64,000 nt of DNA from Luteibacter rhizovicinus (GCF_004342265.1 NZ_SMCS01000002.1:186001-250000); one strand, 5' to 3'; positions 38,141-47,616 are shown, counted from the stretch's first letter. Notes: a model not told the origin generated them from the letters alone. A program made the numbers and translations.

Positions 38141-39133
38141 TCACCCATTGCAGCGAACACAAACTCGCGCGTCGTTCTGCAGGCCTGCGGCCTGGTCGCC
38201 GGGGCGAGTGGCCGGATTGACTACAGCGCGCGTGAAGCTGGAGCAGGAATCGCAAAAAATCTCGCCGCAACGTCGGCAATGGTGGCGTCGTCGCAAGGTG
38301 CTGAATATCACGCCGCACCACAGGCAACCGGCCCGCGTAGCATCGACGATCCACGGCTGCCTCGTTGCAGGTACCGCGGGGACGACCGTCCAGTTCGCCC
38401 TGGCATCTCTTATTACTTTGACGATCCGGTCGACCTGACGCTGGTGCAGGCCTGTCAAATAGCAATCCCAAACGGCGAATCTCGCCATATCGATGGGCTG
38501 ACGTCCCTGGTAAATCTGAATATTCGACATCCCCGGGAACAACTCGATCGCACGGCCGTGCACATCGATCCACATATGGTGGAAAGATGGCGGCAAATCG
38601 CCCGCCGCTCCGCCATCCATTCGTGTCTTGTACTCAACAAATAGCCGATACGGAGTCACGGCCGTACCGCCGGCAGCCGAGAGCGTCAGGCCATTCGCTT
38701 CAATGGCCAGCCGCATCACTGCATCGACGGCGACCGTGCGCGCAGCATCCGGGGTGTCGCTGGCGGTCATCACCCATGTCCCTTGTACCTGGCCCAACCG
38801 GTCGGCGTTGGCCTGATTACGGAACCAGCTGCGCCCGTGATGATCCAGCGAGTTTCTTCCGTCCAGACCCGTTGTCACATAGTCAAACATAAGAGAGGGC
38901 CAGACGGCGCTGTGATAACACCCGGTCAACGCCCAGTTCCAGCATGCGAGCTGGCCCCAATCCCCCGCGCGATACAGGTTGCCGACCTGGTTCTGAATAA
39001 CCTGCATTACCAATGGACTCAACGTAGGCACATCCAATTCCTTGCAAATGAAATGTGATTTCTCATGGCCCGCGCCTGACCAGACCTTCGGCGAGTGAAA
39101 AGCCTCTGGCTGGAATAACGAGTAAAGGCCCAT
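38141..39133 (-). CDS. putative T6SS cargo with C-terminal FYVE zinc finger
   Basis: A 330-residue protein. Residues 260-330 form a complete FYVE domain: WIVD (261-264), the zinc ligands C270, C273, C286, C289, C294, C297, C325, C328, the basic patch RRRHHCRRCG (281-290) and the RVC motif (323-325). FYVE domains bind phosphatidylinositol-3-phosphate on eukaryotic endosomes. The N-terminal 250 residues are not recognised; Cys64 in ACWNWA and His185/His186 in FHHMWIDVHG could form a papain-like Cys-His pair, which is speculative. The ATG at 39133 has GGAAGA upstream and is preferred to a TTG ten codons earlier. More AT-rich than the T6SS core genes. Confidence 0.78.
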   Translation of the reverse strand: MGLYSLFQPEAFHSPKVWSGAGHEKSHFICKELDVPTLSPLVMQVIQNQVGNLYRAGDWGQLACWNWALTGCYHSAVWPSLMFDYVTTGLDGRNSLDHHGRSWFRNQANADRLGQVQGTWVMTASDTPDAARTVAVDAVMRLAIEANGLTLSAAGGTAVTPYRLFVEYKTRMDGGAAGDLPPSFHHMWIDVHGRAIELFPGMSNIQIYQGRQPIDMARFAVWDCYLTGLHQRQVDRIVKVIRDARANWTVVPAVPATRQPWIVDATRAGCLWCGVIFSTLRRRHHCRRCGEIFCDSCSSFTRAVVNPATRPGDQAAGLQNDARVCVRCNG

Positions 39134-39181
39134 TCGGATCTTCCGCGGATCACTCAGCCTCAATAGCAGTTTGCCGGGCCC

Positions 39182-40213
39182 TCAGGGCTTCCTGACGACC
39201 GGCGTCGGGTACAGCCGGTAAACCCTGATAGACCGATCAGCCGTGGCTATATGTTGACCATAAATCTTCCATGCGCCCGCGCGTCTTACGCCGACGATAT
39301 AGAGCTTGTTTGTCCTGTGGTCATAGCCGTCGACGCCATCCCCCGTGGGTCCGTAGACCTCCATGGCACCTCCAGCGGCATTCGAAAAATCAGCTGCTGT
39401 GGCCCCTTTCTGACCCACTAACTCTCTGGCCAGCCTGCGCCCTGTCTTTCGCTTGGAGACATCGCCATTTCTGGCATCGGGATAAGCATGCGCGGCATAG
39501 ACCTTGCCATCGCCCGCAAGTTTGTAAGCCAGACTGCAACCGGTCATCTGGGTGGTAATCATGATGTCGGCATTACCACCCAGAGCCACGCCGGTCATCT
39601 GCGAATGGTCGCTTGCTCCGACTATCGAGTCATGCCACGCGATCGCTGGTATCTGGATGGCCTCGAAATAGCATCCATGTTGTTTTCTTAGCGCAGTCAT
39701 GGGCTCGATACAGAATCGATTGAGCCCCCCGTCATAGCTAAAATGACAAGCAATTTTTCCGGGGGAATCGTTTCCGGAAACCAGCAACTCGTTATGGTTC
39801 AGCCATCTGACCGGATCACTCAGTAACCCGTTGTGGAGCAAGTCAAAACAAGCGGTACCGCTGGTGTCGCCGGCCCAGTAGGTTTTTTCGATCAACTCTC
39901 TCAGCTTTGCGTCTAGGTTTCCCGCAGGCAGGGTCAGATAGCCGGTCTTCTCGACCAGCGGTTGGCACAGCACAGTGGACAGCAACATGCAGGCGCGCCG
40001 CCTCTTGCGATCGGTGTCATTACCCGCATTCTGGTTGTTCCGCTGCGAGAGTCCGTTACTAAAAGCATCGAAGGTTATCTTCGAGGCGAAGTTGCCTTTG
40101 ATCCAGGTCGATCCGTAATCAGCCGCCACGTGCCGAAGGTTATATGCCACACCGGGATAGTTCTTCACGAAGCCAAGGGTCTCAACCACCCTGGTCTTTG
40201 AATCCTTGCTCAT
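39182..40213 (-). CDS. putative T6SS cargo, CNF/BLF1-like deamidase candidate (MTGC protein B)
   Basis: A 343-residue protein, paralogue of the 36504-37400 product. Thr220, then M-T-G-C with Cys226, and His242 sixteen residues later reproduce the Thr/Cys/His layout of CNF/BLF1-type deamidases. The shared C-terminal block here is GVRRAGAWKIYGQ. The N-terminal 200 residues include a basic stretch DRKRRRACMLL and several additional cysteines and have no recognisable domain. No signal peptide is present. GGAG seven bases upstream supports the ATG at 40213 rather than a longer frame. It lies 48 nt upstream of the FYVE gene. Enzymatic activity is inferred from the motif only. Confidence 0.6.
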   Translation of the reverse strand: MSKDSKTRVVETLGFVKNYPGVAYNLRHVAADYGSTWIKGNFASKITFDAFSNGLSQRNNQNAGNDTDRKRRRACMLLSTVLCQPLVEKTGYLTLPAGNLDAKLRELIEKTYWAGDTSGTACFDLLHNGLLSDPVRWLNHNELLVSGNDSPGKIACHFSYDGGLNRFCIEPMTALRKQHGCYFEAIQIPAIAWHDSIVGASDHSQMTGVALGGNADIMITTQMTGCSLAYKLAGDGKVYAAHAYPDARNGDVSKRKTGRRLARELVGQKGATAADFSNAAGGAMEVYGPTGDGVDGYDHRTNKLYIVGVRRAGAWKIYGQHIATADRSIRVYRLYPTPVVRKP

Positions 40214-40285
40214 CTTGTATCTCCGGTGCGATACGACGCCGCAAACCAGGCACGATGACCATGCCCAACCTATCCGTTGCAAGCG

Positions 40286-40882
40286 TCAGCTATAAGGAGC
40301 ATGGATCAGAAAATCCCGGGCGGTGTCGTAGTCCAGCATGGAAGGAGAGCCGTACCCTACGGGCGGCACATAACCGACGGCAAAGTTATCAATCGCGCAA
40401 CCGCTCTTTCTCAACAGATAGACCGCCTTGAGTAAGCAGGAAAGATCTGGCATGTAGTGGCCGCTGTTGTTGTCCACTTTCACCAGCCTGTGCGATATCC
40501 CAACAGTCATGTGACCGGCACAGATCAGCCCCTTGCCGGAGGGAATCGTCGAATGATGGACTTCACGCATGTCCGTGGGTTGCTGCTCGATGGCTAAGAA
40601 ATTGCCATCCACGGTAATCACATAAATGTAGTCGCCCGGCGCAAGCCCATCGCTGGGTCTGGCGAACGGGCGATTCATCCAATGCACGCAACCGCTCAGA
40701 AAGCTGATCTGCTGATCGTCGCGTTCCAATGGAGACAGGTAGCGGGTCTGCCTTGGACCAGGATTGTCCTCGCCGCGATAATGCTTCTTCATCATGACCT
40801 GCGTGCGGTCATAGCGACGGCCGAAGACGTCCGTTGCTCCACCCTGGCTTCGCCATTGCATTTCTTCAGCGCTTATAGACAT
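40286..40882 (-). CDS. putative T6SS cargo with SGHY motif
   Basis: A 198-residue protein of no assigned family. A C-terminal block, DYIYVITVDGNFLAIEQ, HHSTIPSGKGLICAGHMTV, VDNNSGHYMPDLSCLLKAV, has the look of a conserved module in diverse bacterial proteins (HS-S/T, AGH/E, SGHY-P), but I cannot name it. It also contains LSGC at residues 62-65, followed two residues later by His; the spacing does not fit the deamidase pattern. Start: ATG at 40882 or GTG seven codons earlier; neither has a strong ribosome site. It lies 72 nt upstream of cargo protein B. Confidence 0.5.
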   Translation of the reverse strand: MSISAEEMQWRSQGGATDVFGRRYDRTQVMMKKHYRGEDNPGPRQTRYLSPLERDDQQISFLSGCVHWMNRPFARPSDGLAPGDYIYVITVDGNFLAIEQQPTDMREVHHSTIPSGKGLICAGHMTVGISHRLVKVDNNSGHYMPDLSCLLKAVYLLRKSGCAIDNFAVGYVPPVGYGSPSMLDYDTARDFLIHAPYS

Positions 40883-41030
40883 GAGCTGCGTCCGTGACCC
40901 CACTTCGAAAAATTTCGCTTCGTTGGATAGCTATTTCAGATTGCCCGACAGGGCATAGCACCCGACTGCTTCGGATAACACCTACGTTCCGGTTCGCGGA
41001 AATTCGCGGATAAAACCTTCGCCGTTCGTG

Positions 41031-41354
41031 TCACCCGGAGCCCTTTTCCCCCGCCGATCCGTTCTGCCGGCGGCCGTGATCATGCCGATCCCCTTTTGCA
41101 CCTCCCCTTACGTTCGGCTTTGTAAGGCTGTCGTGATTTCCCTGGCGATAGCGCCCCGTTACCTCCTTGCGTGCGGCGGACTTCTCCTTTCCCTCTGCTA
41201 TTTGCGCTGACTTTTTTTGACCCTTTTCGAGATCGGCCAACACAACCAGCGCCTGGTCGCCACATTTCTTGTGACGATTGTCTTCTCCATCGACGCTCTT
41301 GCCGACAAGACCACGAGCGGCGACACCGCATACATTACATACTGGAGTTCCCAT
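41031..41354 (-). CDS. small CxxC (zinc-ribbon-like) basic protein
   Basis: A 107-residue protein directly after clpV. The N terminus holds CNVCG and, 25 residues later, a single Cys in HKKCGDQ, which may form an incomplete zinc ribbon. The rest is a Lys/Arg/Gly-rich hydrophilic tail. AGAGG nine bases before the ATG supports translation. It is the first gene of the AT-richer cargo island. Possible roles are an adaptor or chaperone for cargo, or a nucleic-acid-binding protein; neither can be shown. An overlapping frame at 41198-41425 looks less likely. Confidence 0.45.
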   Translation of the reverse strand: MGTPVCNVCGVAARGLVGKSVDGEDNRHKKCGDQALVVLADLEKGQKKSAQIAEGKEKSAARKEVTGRYRQGNHDSLTKPNVRGGAKGDRHDHGRRQNGSAGEKGSG

Positions 41355-41429
41355 TTTGTTTTACCTCTTGTCAATCGACAAATTGAACAAAGTAGCGCTA
41401 AAGAAGCGGCCACTATTTCACCCACTTAA

Positions 41430-44168
41430 CTAGTCGAATACGTAAGAGAATGCCCCATCACTTATATGCACTCGGGCACCCGTTATCGGTCTACCGTCCA
41501 TCATTTTCGTTAGAAATTCACGACTGACATCCGGCAGCATGCTATTGGTCAGAATCGCATCGATCATGCGTCCGCCCGACTCACTCTCGGTGCAACGACT
41601 GACCACCAGCTTCACCACGTCGTCGTCGTACTCGAACGGAATCTTGTAGCGCCCCTCGATCCGCTTCTTGATCCGGTTGAGCTGTAGCTTGACGATCTGT
41701 CCCAGCATCTCCGGACTCAACGGGTAGTACGGAATCGTTACCAGCCTCCCCAGCAACGCTGGCGGGAAAATTCGCAGCAACGGATCACGCAACGCCTTAG
41801 CCATTCCCTCATGATCTGGCATCTGCTTCGGGTCCTTGCACAGGTCCGCGATGACGTCGGTGCCAGCATTGGTGGTGAGCAGGATCAGGGTGTTCCTGAA
41901 GTCGATGGAGCGACCTTCGCCGTCTTCCATCACGCCCTTGTCGAAGACCTGAAAGAAAATCTCGTGGACATCGGGGTGGGCTTTTTCCACTTCGTCCAGC
42001 AACACCACGCTATACGGCTTGCGGCGCACGGCTTCGGTGAGTACGCCGCCTTCGCCGTAGCCGACATAGCCGGGTGGCGCACCCTTGAGTGTCGAGACGG
42101 TGTGAGCTTCCTGGAATTCGCTCATGTTGATGGTGATGAGGTTTTGTTCGCCGCCATACAGCGCTTCGGCCAGTGCCAGCGCGGTTTCGGTTTTGCCGAC
42201 GCCGGAGGTGCCGGCGAGCATGAAGACGCCGATAGGCTTGTTGGGATTGTCGAGTCCGGCGCGAGAGGTTTGTATGCGTTTGGCGATCATCTCCATCGCG
42301 TGGTCCTGGCCGATGACTCGTGTACCCATCAACTTCGCCAGGTTCATCACGGTCTCGATTTCGCTCTTGACCATGCGGCCGACCGGTATGCCCGTCCAGT
42401 CGGCGACCACGGCGCCAACGGCGACGTAATCTACCGTCGGCAGGATCAGCGGATGCTCGCCTTGCAACTCGGCGAGTTCTATCTGCAAGCCCTTTAGCTC
42501 GTCCAGTGATGCGGAACGTTCGGCGTCGCTCAGTGCGGGTGTCGGCGCGATGGCCTCGGCATCGGCTTCCGCATTCGCCGCCTGTTCCAGCTGGCTGCCA
42601 GTGCCTTCCACCGGCGCCAGGTCGCCGCGCAGCCTGGCGCGGATGGCGAGGATTTGCTCGACCAGCACCTTCTCGGCTTGCCAGTCGGCATCGAGCTTTT
42701 CCAATCGTGTCTTCTGCGTCGCCAGCTTCTCGCTGGCGGACGCCTCCCGCTCGGCGACATCCACACCCACCGTTTTTTCGCGACCGATGATGCCCAGCTC
42801 GGTTTCCAGTGCCTGAATGCGCTTGCGCGTGTCGTCCACTTCCGGCGGCACCGCATGCTGGCTGATAGCGACGCGCGCGCAGGCCGTATCGAGCAGGCTT
42901 ACCGCTTTGTCGGGCAGTTGTCGCGCGGGAATATAGCGATGCGACAGTTTGACGGCAGCTTCCAGCGCCTCGTCGAGGATCTGCACGCGATGATGTTTCT
43001 CCATCACGCTGGCGACGCCGCGCATCATCAGAATGCCTTTCTCTTCGCTGGGCTCGTCCACTTGCACGGTCTGGAAGCGACGGGTAAGTGCGGGGTCCTT
43101 CTCGATATGTTTCTTGTATTCGGCCCAGGTGGTCGCGCCGACGGTGCGCAGGTTACCGCGCGCAAGTGCCGGCTTGAGCAGGTTGGCCGCATCGCCGGTG
43201 CCTGCCGCCCCGCCCGCACCGACCAGCGTGTGCGCTTCGTCGATAAACAGGATGATGGGCCTGGGCGAGGACTGTACTTCCTCGATGACCTGGCGCAGGC
43301 GGTTTTCGAACTCGCCTTTCATACTCGCGCCAGCCTGCAACAAGCCCACATCGAGCGTACGCAGCTCCACGTCCTTGAGCTGAGGCGGCACGTCGCCGGC
43401 GACGATGCGCAGCGCGAAACCTTCGACCACGGCCGTTTTGCCCACACCCGCCTCGCCGACGAGCATCGGGTTGTTCTGTCGACGACGCATAAGAATGTCG
43501 ACGACCTGACGAATTTCCTCGTCGCGGCCGACGATGGGATCGATCTTGCCGCTGCGCGCCTGTTCCGTCAGATCGACCGTGAACTGCTTAAGCGCCTCTT
43601 GCTTGCCCATCTGCGCCGGGCCCATCGCCCCGCTGGCTTCGCCAGGCGTGGCACCACCCATGTGAAAACCGTCGCTGGCGTGCTGGCCGTCTTCGGGCGA
43701 ACCCGAAACGACCTCGGCGAACCGCTCGACCAGCGCTTCGGGCTTGATCTTGTCGAACTCCGCGGAGATCGCCACCAGTACATTGCGCAGATGACGCGTG
43801 CGCAACACGCCGACGATCAGATAACCGGTGCGCACCTGCGCCTCGCCGAACATCAGCGTGGCGAATACCCAGCCGCGCTCGACGGCTTCCTCGACGTTGG
43901 CGGAAAGATCGGAGATGGTGCTGGAACCGCGCGGCAGACGATCCAGCGCATCGGTGACATCGCGCGCCAGGTTCGATGGATTCAGATTGAATTGCTTGAC
44001 GATGCGGTGCAGATCCGAATCCTGCAGCTGGAGGATCTGGTGGACCCAATGCACCAGTTCCACATACGGGTTACCCCGCAGCTTGCAGAACACCGTAGCG
44101 CTTTCGATGCCGCGGTAGGCAAGCTTGTTGAGCTTGCCGAACAAGGCGCTGCGACTGATGTCGGCCAT
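41430..44168 (-). CDS. clpV: T6SS sheath-disassembly ATPase ClpV (TssH)
   Basis: A 912-residue AAA+ ATPase. An N-terminal ClpV-type domain ([35 protein letters not shown]) binds the contracted sheath. Two nucleotide-binding domains follow: [10 protein letters not shown] with LFIDEAHTL, and [10 protein letters not shown] with [15 protein letters not shown] coiled middle domain lies between. It recycles the TssB/TssC sheath after firing. It follows tssG by 66 nt and is the last gene before the cargo island. Length and motifs are typical. Confidence 0.96.
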   Translation of the reverse strand: MADISRSALFGKLNKLAYRGIESATVFCKLRGNPYVELVHWVHQILQLQDSDLHRIVKQFNLNPSNLARDVTDALDRLPRGSSTISDLSANVEEAVERGWVFATLMFGEAQVRTGYLIVGVLRTRHLRNVLVAISAEFDKIKPEALVERFAEVVSGSPEDGQHASDGFHMGGATPGEASGAMGPAQMGKQEALKQFTVDLTEQARSGKIDPIVGRDEEIRQVVDILMRRRQNNPMLVGEAGVGKTAVVEGFALRIVAGDVPPQLKDVELRTLDVGLLQAGASMKGEFENRLRQVIEEVQSSPRPIILFIDEAHTLVGAGGAAGTGDAANLLKPALARGNLRTVGATTWAEYKKHIEKDPALTRRFQTVQVDEPSEEKGILMMRGVASVMEKHHRVQILDEALEAAVKLSHRYIPARQLPDKAVSLLDTACARVAISQHAVPPEVDDTRKRIQALETELGIIGREKTVGVDVAEREASASEKLATQKTRLEKLDADWQAEKVLVEQILAIRARLRGDLAPVEGTGSQLEQAANAEADAEAIAPTPALSDAERSASLDELKGLQIELAELQGEHPLILPTVDYVAVGAVVADWTGIPVGRMVKSEIETVMNLAKLMGTRVIGQDHAMEMIAKRIQTSRAGLDNPNKPIGVFMLAGTSGVGKTETALALAEALYGGEQNLITINMSEFQEAHTVSTLKGAPPGYVGYGEGGVLTEAVRRKPYSVVLLDEVEKAHPDVHEIFFQVFDKGVMEDGEGRSIDFRNTLILLTTNAGTDVIADLCKDPKQMPDHEGMAKALRDPLLRIFPPALLGRLVTIPYYPLSPEMLGQIVKLQLNRIKKRIEGRYKIPFEYDDDVVKLVVSRCTESESGGRMIDAILTNSMLPDVSREFLTKMMDGRPITGARVHISDGAFSYVFD

Positions 44169-44234
44169 GAATGCTTCTTCCTATGTTTTGATGATGCGCC
44201 AATCCACACTGTTTCGATGCCCGTATCGAGCGCC

Positions 44235-45260
44235 CTATCCCGACGGTCGCAACACCACGTCGTCGGCGTCGGCAATGCTCCACGCGCGCTGCCCCAGCCA
44301 GCTATCCAGACCCATTCGCCCGGCCTGACCCAGGCGAACGACCGGCACCTCGTCCGCCTTCAACACCAACTGCAAGTCCCAGGATTTCTCGTCGCCGACG
44401 AAGGTTCTGACGGTGGCGGCCAGTTGCCGCAAGGTTTCGCCGCCAGGAAGAAGGCGCTGAAAGGTCGCCCGGTCCAGCGGCCCCAGGCGTAGCCGGAAGC
44501 GTTGCTGGCAACCGCGCACCTGCGCGCCCAGTACCGCCGTGCGGCCCAGCTCGGCCACCTCACGATCCGCTCCCAACCGGCAATACGCATCGCGTGGAAG
44601 CGGCATCCATTCGGCGACAAATTCGACGACTTGCACGGGAACGCTGAAGAAACGTTCGAGTAATCCGCGCAGTCCTTCGGCATTACGCGCCAGCTGCAAC
44701 AGACGGCCGGCAAAGAAACGCTTGGCGTGGTCCGGCAGCGCGTCGCGCTCTTCGAGGTGCGGCGTGGCCAGACCAATCAACGCACCAACGTAGAGTCGGA
44801 AGCGATCCTCGTCGGGCCGATCGAACTGCACCGTGGGCTGCGCATCCGCCCATGCCCGGTAGAACAGGCTCAGCATGCGGTGATGGAAAATGTCCGCGAA
44901 GGCGACGAAGGCACCGTCCTTCGCATTGAGCTTGCGATCCATTGCATATTCGGTGAAGTGCAGCGGCAACGGCGCATTCGGTCCGAACAGGCCGAGGAAA
45001 AGCCCGTACAGCCGGCCGGGCCGGTTGTCGCCGCCCGGTTCGTAACGATCGATGCTGCGTGGTGCGAAACTCAACGACGGCGTATGGCGCAGCCGCACCG
45101 GATCGTCCGACGGTCTGGCCGAACGCCCCAGCCGCGGCTTCCCGGGAAACGCGCACTCGATCGCACGAAGCGCCTCGAAAAATTCGAAGGCCTCGGGCTG
45201 TTTCCGCAGCGCCTGTTCCAGCGCTACAGGATCTGCCGTGTACCGAGCCGGGCTGGCCAT
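44235..45260 (-). CDS. tssG: T6SS baseplate protein TssG
   Basis: A 341-residue TssG with the family opening QALRKQPEAFEFFEALRAIE and the segments VRLRHTPSLSFAPRSI, YGLFLGLFGPNAPLPLHFTEYA and FHHRMLSLFYRAWADAQP. It ends with the LGQRAW block near the C terminus. TssG forms the baseplate wedge with TssE, TssF and TssK. The ATG at 45260 lies inside the 3' end of tssF, a 37-nt overlap indicating tight coupling. Confidence 0.93.
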   Translation of the reverse strand: MASPARYTADPVALEQALRKQPEAFEFFEALRAIECAFPGKPRLGRSARPSDDPVRLRHTPSLSFAPRSIDRYEPGGDNRPGRLYGLFLGLFGPNAPLPLHFTEYAMDRKLNAKDGAFVAFADIFHHRMLSLFYRAWADAQPTVQFDRPDEDRFRLYVGALIGLATPHLEERDALPDHAKRFFAGRLLQLARNAEGLRGLLERFFSVPVQVVEFVAEWMPLPRDAYCRLGADREVAELGRTAVLGAQVRGCQQRFRLRLGPLDRATFQRLLPGGETLRQLAATVRTFVGDEKSWDLQLVLKADEVPVVRLGQAGRMGLDSWLGQRAWSIADADDVVLRPSG

Positions 45261-47107
45261 CGGGCGACCTCGTTTCGTTCCAGGGTGCGCAACACGGTTT
45301 CGGTGAACGAGTTCACCGAAACGTAGCGTGCGAAGAAGTGCTGCATCACCGCGCCGAGCAGATAGGCGCCGGTGCCTTCGAAGGCGCTGTCCTCGCAGGT
45401 AAGCGTGACCTCCAGCCCTCGACCGAAGGCGATCGGGCCGGGTACCGGAATGCGCCGCACGATCGGCTGCGCGGCGACCGACTTGATGCCCTCGACCTGA
45501 CGCAGTGCCGCCGCGTCGAAGGGATCGCAATACAGGGCCAGCATTTCGCGCAACGCTGCCGCGCCCTGCCCGCTGCCGTCCTCGAACAACGACAGATAGT
45601 TGAGTTGAAGGTGGCTGAGTAGGCGCCAGGCGGTCTCGCCGGTGGCCGTCGCGGCGCGCGGCCGGGTCGGACCGGCAACACAGCGCACGCGCTCCACCGG
45701 CACTCCGGCCTCGAGCGTGAAATCGGTATGCGACTTGCCCACCGGCATGTGCAACGGCAGATCGCGATTGGTGCACATCAGCTGCATGCCGAGCTGACGC
45801 AGACCGGTGGCATAGGGCGCATCCGCCGCATCCACCAGCGATACGTATAGTTCGCTGCCAACGTAGCTGGACCGTGCACCCTGCCGTTGTTGCCGCGCCG
45901 ATAGCAGGCGCGGCTCGCGGCGCACCGTATAGAAAGCGGCGTGACGACTGTGCCAGCTGCGCGTATCGCCGCCGTAGAAGGGCAGAAAGCGCTGCTCGGG
46001 TTCCTGCCGGTCGCCGAAACCATCGACCTCGCCGACGCTGTGAATCTCGAAATCCATCGGCCGCGTGCGGTCGGCGAGGATGTGATACTCGGTCTTGCCC
46101 GTCGCGAGATGGACGCGGTCGGCACGGCGCGGAAACAGATTGATCGCCGGTGTGCAGAACAGGCGAAAGTGATCCGCACTCACTGTGTTGTGCAGGCTGG
46201 CGACGCTGCGATCGAACAGCACGACGATCTCGAACGCATGTCCCTGCGCCCGCTGCAGCAAGCTGTGCAGACCGGTGAATTCGGCGAACAGAAAGCGCTC
46301 GGGACAGGCAAAGTATTCCTGTAGCAAGCGGTAACCGGAGAATGAGCGCCCGTCGTAGGGAATCAGCGCTTCCTCATCGGCGAAGCCGCGTTGGCGAATG
46401 TCGCGGCCATCGCGGTACTGGCTGATCGGCCCGCTCGCGCCGGTCGCACGCACCACATAGCCCACGGCGTTGCCGTGAAGTTGTTCGTAGATCTGTTTCG
46501 GTAGTTCATCGGCGCCGGCTATGAACACCGGAAGCGCGTCGAGCGCCAGCATGCCCGCCTGCACGCCAGCCTGCGTCTCGAACTTCAGGCGCAGGGCAGC
46601 GCGAACGGTCCGGCCAGCCGGCACGTCGATGCCAGCGGCGGCGATGGCCGCGGGTGTTTCCAGGTACTTGGCTTCACTCAACGCCAGCGGCCACAGCGTC
46701 ACTTCGTGCGCGGTGCGGTATTCGCATGCGGTGCGCTCGTCGCCGGCGATCAGGCTGCGCAACGACGTATGACGCGGCACGCGGCAGCCAGTCGCCAGGG
46801 TGCTTTCCTTCAGATCGGGCTGCAGTTGCACCACCGCCATCGACGGCACCGGCGCCAGGTAGTGCGGGTAGATCATCTCCAGCAGATGCTGGGTGAATAC
46901 GGGATATTGCGCGTCGAGCTTGAGTTGCACGCGTGCCGCGAGGAAGGCAAAGCCCTCCAGCAGGCGTTCCACGTACGGATCGGCGCACTCGAACCCTTCC
47001 AGGCCGAGGCGGCCGGCGATCTTCGGATAATCGCGCGCGAACTCGCCGCCCATCTCGCGGACGTGCTGCAGCTCACGGTTGTAGTAACGCAGCAGGCGCG
47101 GATCCAT
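45224..47107 (-). CDS. tssF: T6SS baseplate protein TssF
   Basis: A 627-residue TssF beginning with MDPRLLRYYNRELQHVREMGGEFARDYPKIAGRLG. The segments DPYVERLLEGFAFLAARVQLKLD, YPHYLAPVPSM and the C-terminal FFARYVSVNSFTET are typical. It forms most of the baseplate wedge. It starts 5 nt after the tssE stop and overlaps tssG by 37 nt. The start is set by the conserved N terminus; the longer frame upstream overlaps tssE. Confidence 0.95.
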   Translation of the reverse strand: MDPRLLRYYNRELQHVREMGGEFARDYPKIAGRLGLEGFECADPYVERLLEGFAFLAARVQLKLDAQYPVFTQHLLEMIYPHYLAPVPSMAVVQLQPDLKESTLATGCRVPRHTSLRSLIAGDERTACEYRTAHEVTLWPLALSEAKYLETPAAIAAAGIDVPAGRTVRAALRLKFETQAGVQAGMLALDALPVFIAGADELPKQIYEQLHGNAVGYVVRATGASGPISQYRDGRDIRQRGFADEEALIPYDGRSFSGYRLLQEYFACPERFLFAEFTGLHSLLQRAQGHAFEIVVLFDRSVASLHNTVSADHFRLFCTPAINLFPRRADRVHLATGKTEYHILADRTRPMDFEIHSVGEVDGFGDRQEPEQRFLPFYGGDTRSWHSRHAAFYTVRREPRLLSARQQRQGARSSYVGSELYVSLVDAADAPYATGLRQLGMQLMCTNRDLPLHMPVGKSHTDFTLEAGVPVERVRCVAGPTRPRAATATGETAWRLLSHLQLNYLSLFEDGSGQGAAALREMLALYCDPFDAAALRQVEGIKSVAAQPIVRRIPVPGPIAFGRGLEVTLTCEDSAFEGTGAYLLGAVMQHFFARYVSVNSFTETVLRTLERNEVARWPARLGTRQIL

Positions 47108-47112
47108 ACGAT

Positions 47113-47616
47113 TCAGCCGTAGCCCTCCGTGACATCGAGCCGGCCCGTTTCCAGGTCCACTTCGGTCTTCAGATAGAGGTTCAGAGGCAGCGGCTGGGCC
47201 CACATCTCCGATTCGATGTCGAACACCAGCGATTTGCGATCCATGCGTGTTCCATCCGTACGCACCGTGACGCGCAACGTGCTGGCGACGAGCCGTGGCT
47301 CGAAGGTCACGATGGCTTCCTTGATCCGTTGCTGCAGGACGCTGGCATCGATTCCGACCAACGCAGCGCCGGCCAGGTCGGGGATACCGAAATTGAGCAC
47401 CGAACGCACGGCCTCGGGATAGTCGTCCAGCGATTGGTGTGTGCCCAGATTGACGCAGTTGAGCAACCAGGACAGATCGCGCGTCACGCACTCACGCAAA
47501 CGCGCGGCGGAGATGACACGGCGCTCGCGACTCTCTTCGCTGCGCCCCGGCTCGTCGTCGGTCAGCCGGTCGAGTAACGAGGGCTGCAATCGTTCCTGGG
47601 TCGTCAGTTCGGCCAC
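47113..47616 (-). CDS. tssE: T6SS baseplate protein TssE (gp25-like)
   Basis: A 167-residue gp25/lysozyme-like baseplate protein: ELTTQERLQPSLLDRLTDDEP, then a central LRECVTRDLSWLLNC helix, VRSVLNFGIPDLAG, and FEPRLVASTLRVTV. The GTG at 47616 is chosen because GGAG lies six bases upstream and the following residues match TssE N termini. An earlier in-frame GTG at 47706 would add 30 unconserved residues. It lies between hcp and tssF. Confidence 0.9.
   Translation of the reverse strand: MAELTTQERLQPSLLDRLTDDEPGRSEESRERRVISAARLRECVTRDLSWLLNCVNLGTHQSLDDYPEAVRSVLNFGIPDLAGAALVGIDASVLQQRIKEAIVTFEPRLVASTLRVTVRTDGTRMDRKSLVFDIESEMWAQPLPLNLYLKTEVDLETGRLDVTEGYG

Noticed and set aside
40286..40882. The LSGC in the SGHY protein as a third deamidase
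   Set aside because: The next His is two residues away instead of 15-16, the Thr at -6 is absent and the shared C-terminal block is missing.
41198..41425. An alternative 75-codon frame overlapping the CxxC protein
   Set aside because: Weaker ribosome site and less protein-like than the CxxC frame, which has AGAGG nine bases before its ATG.
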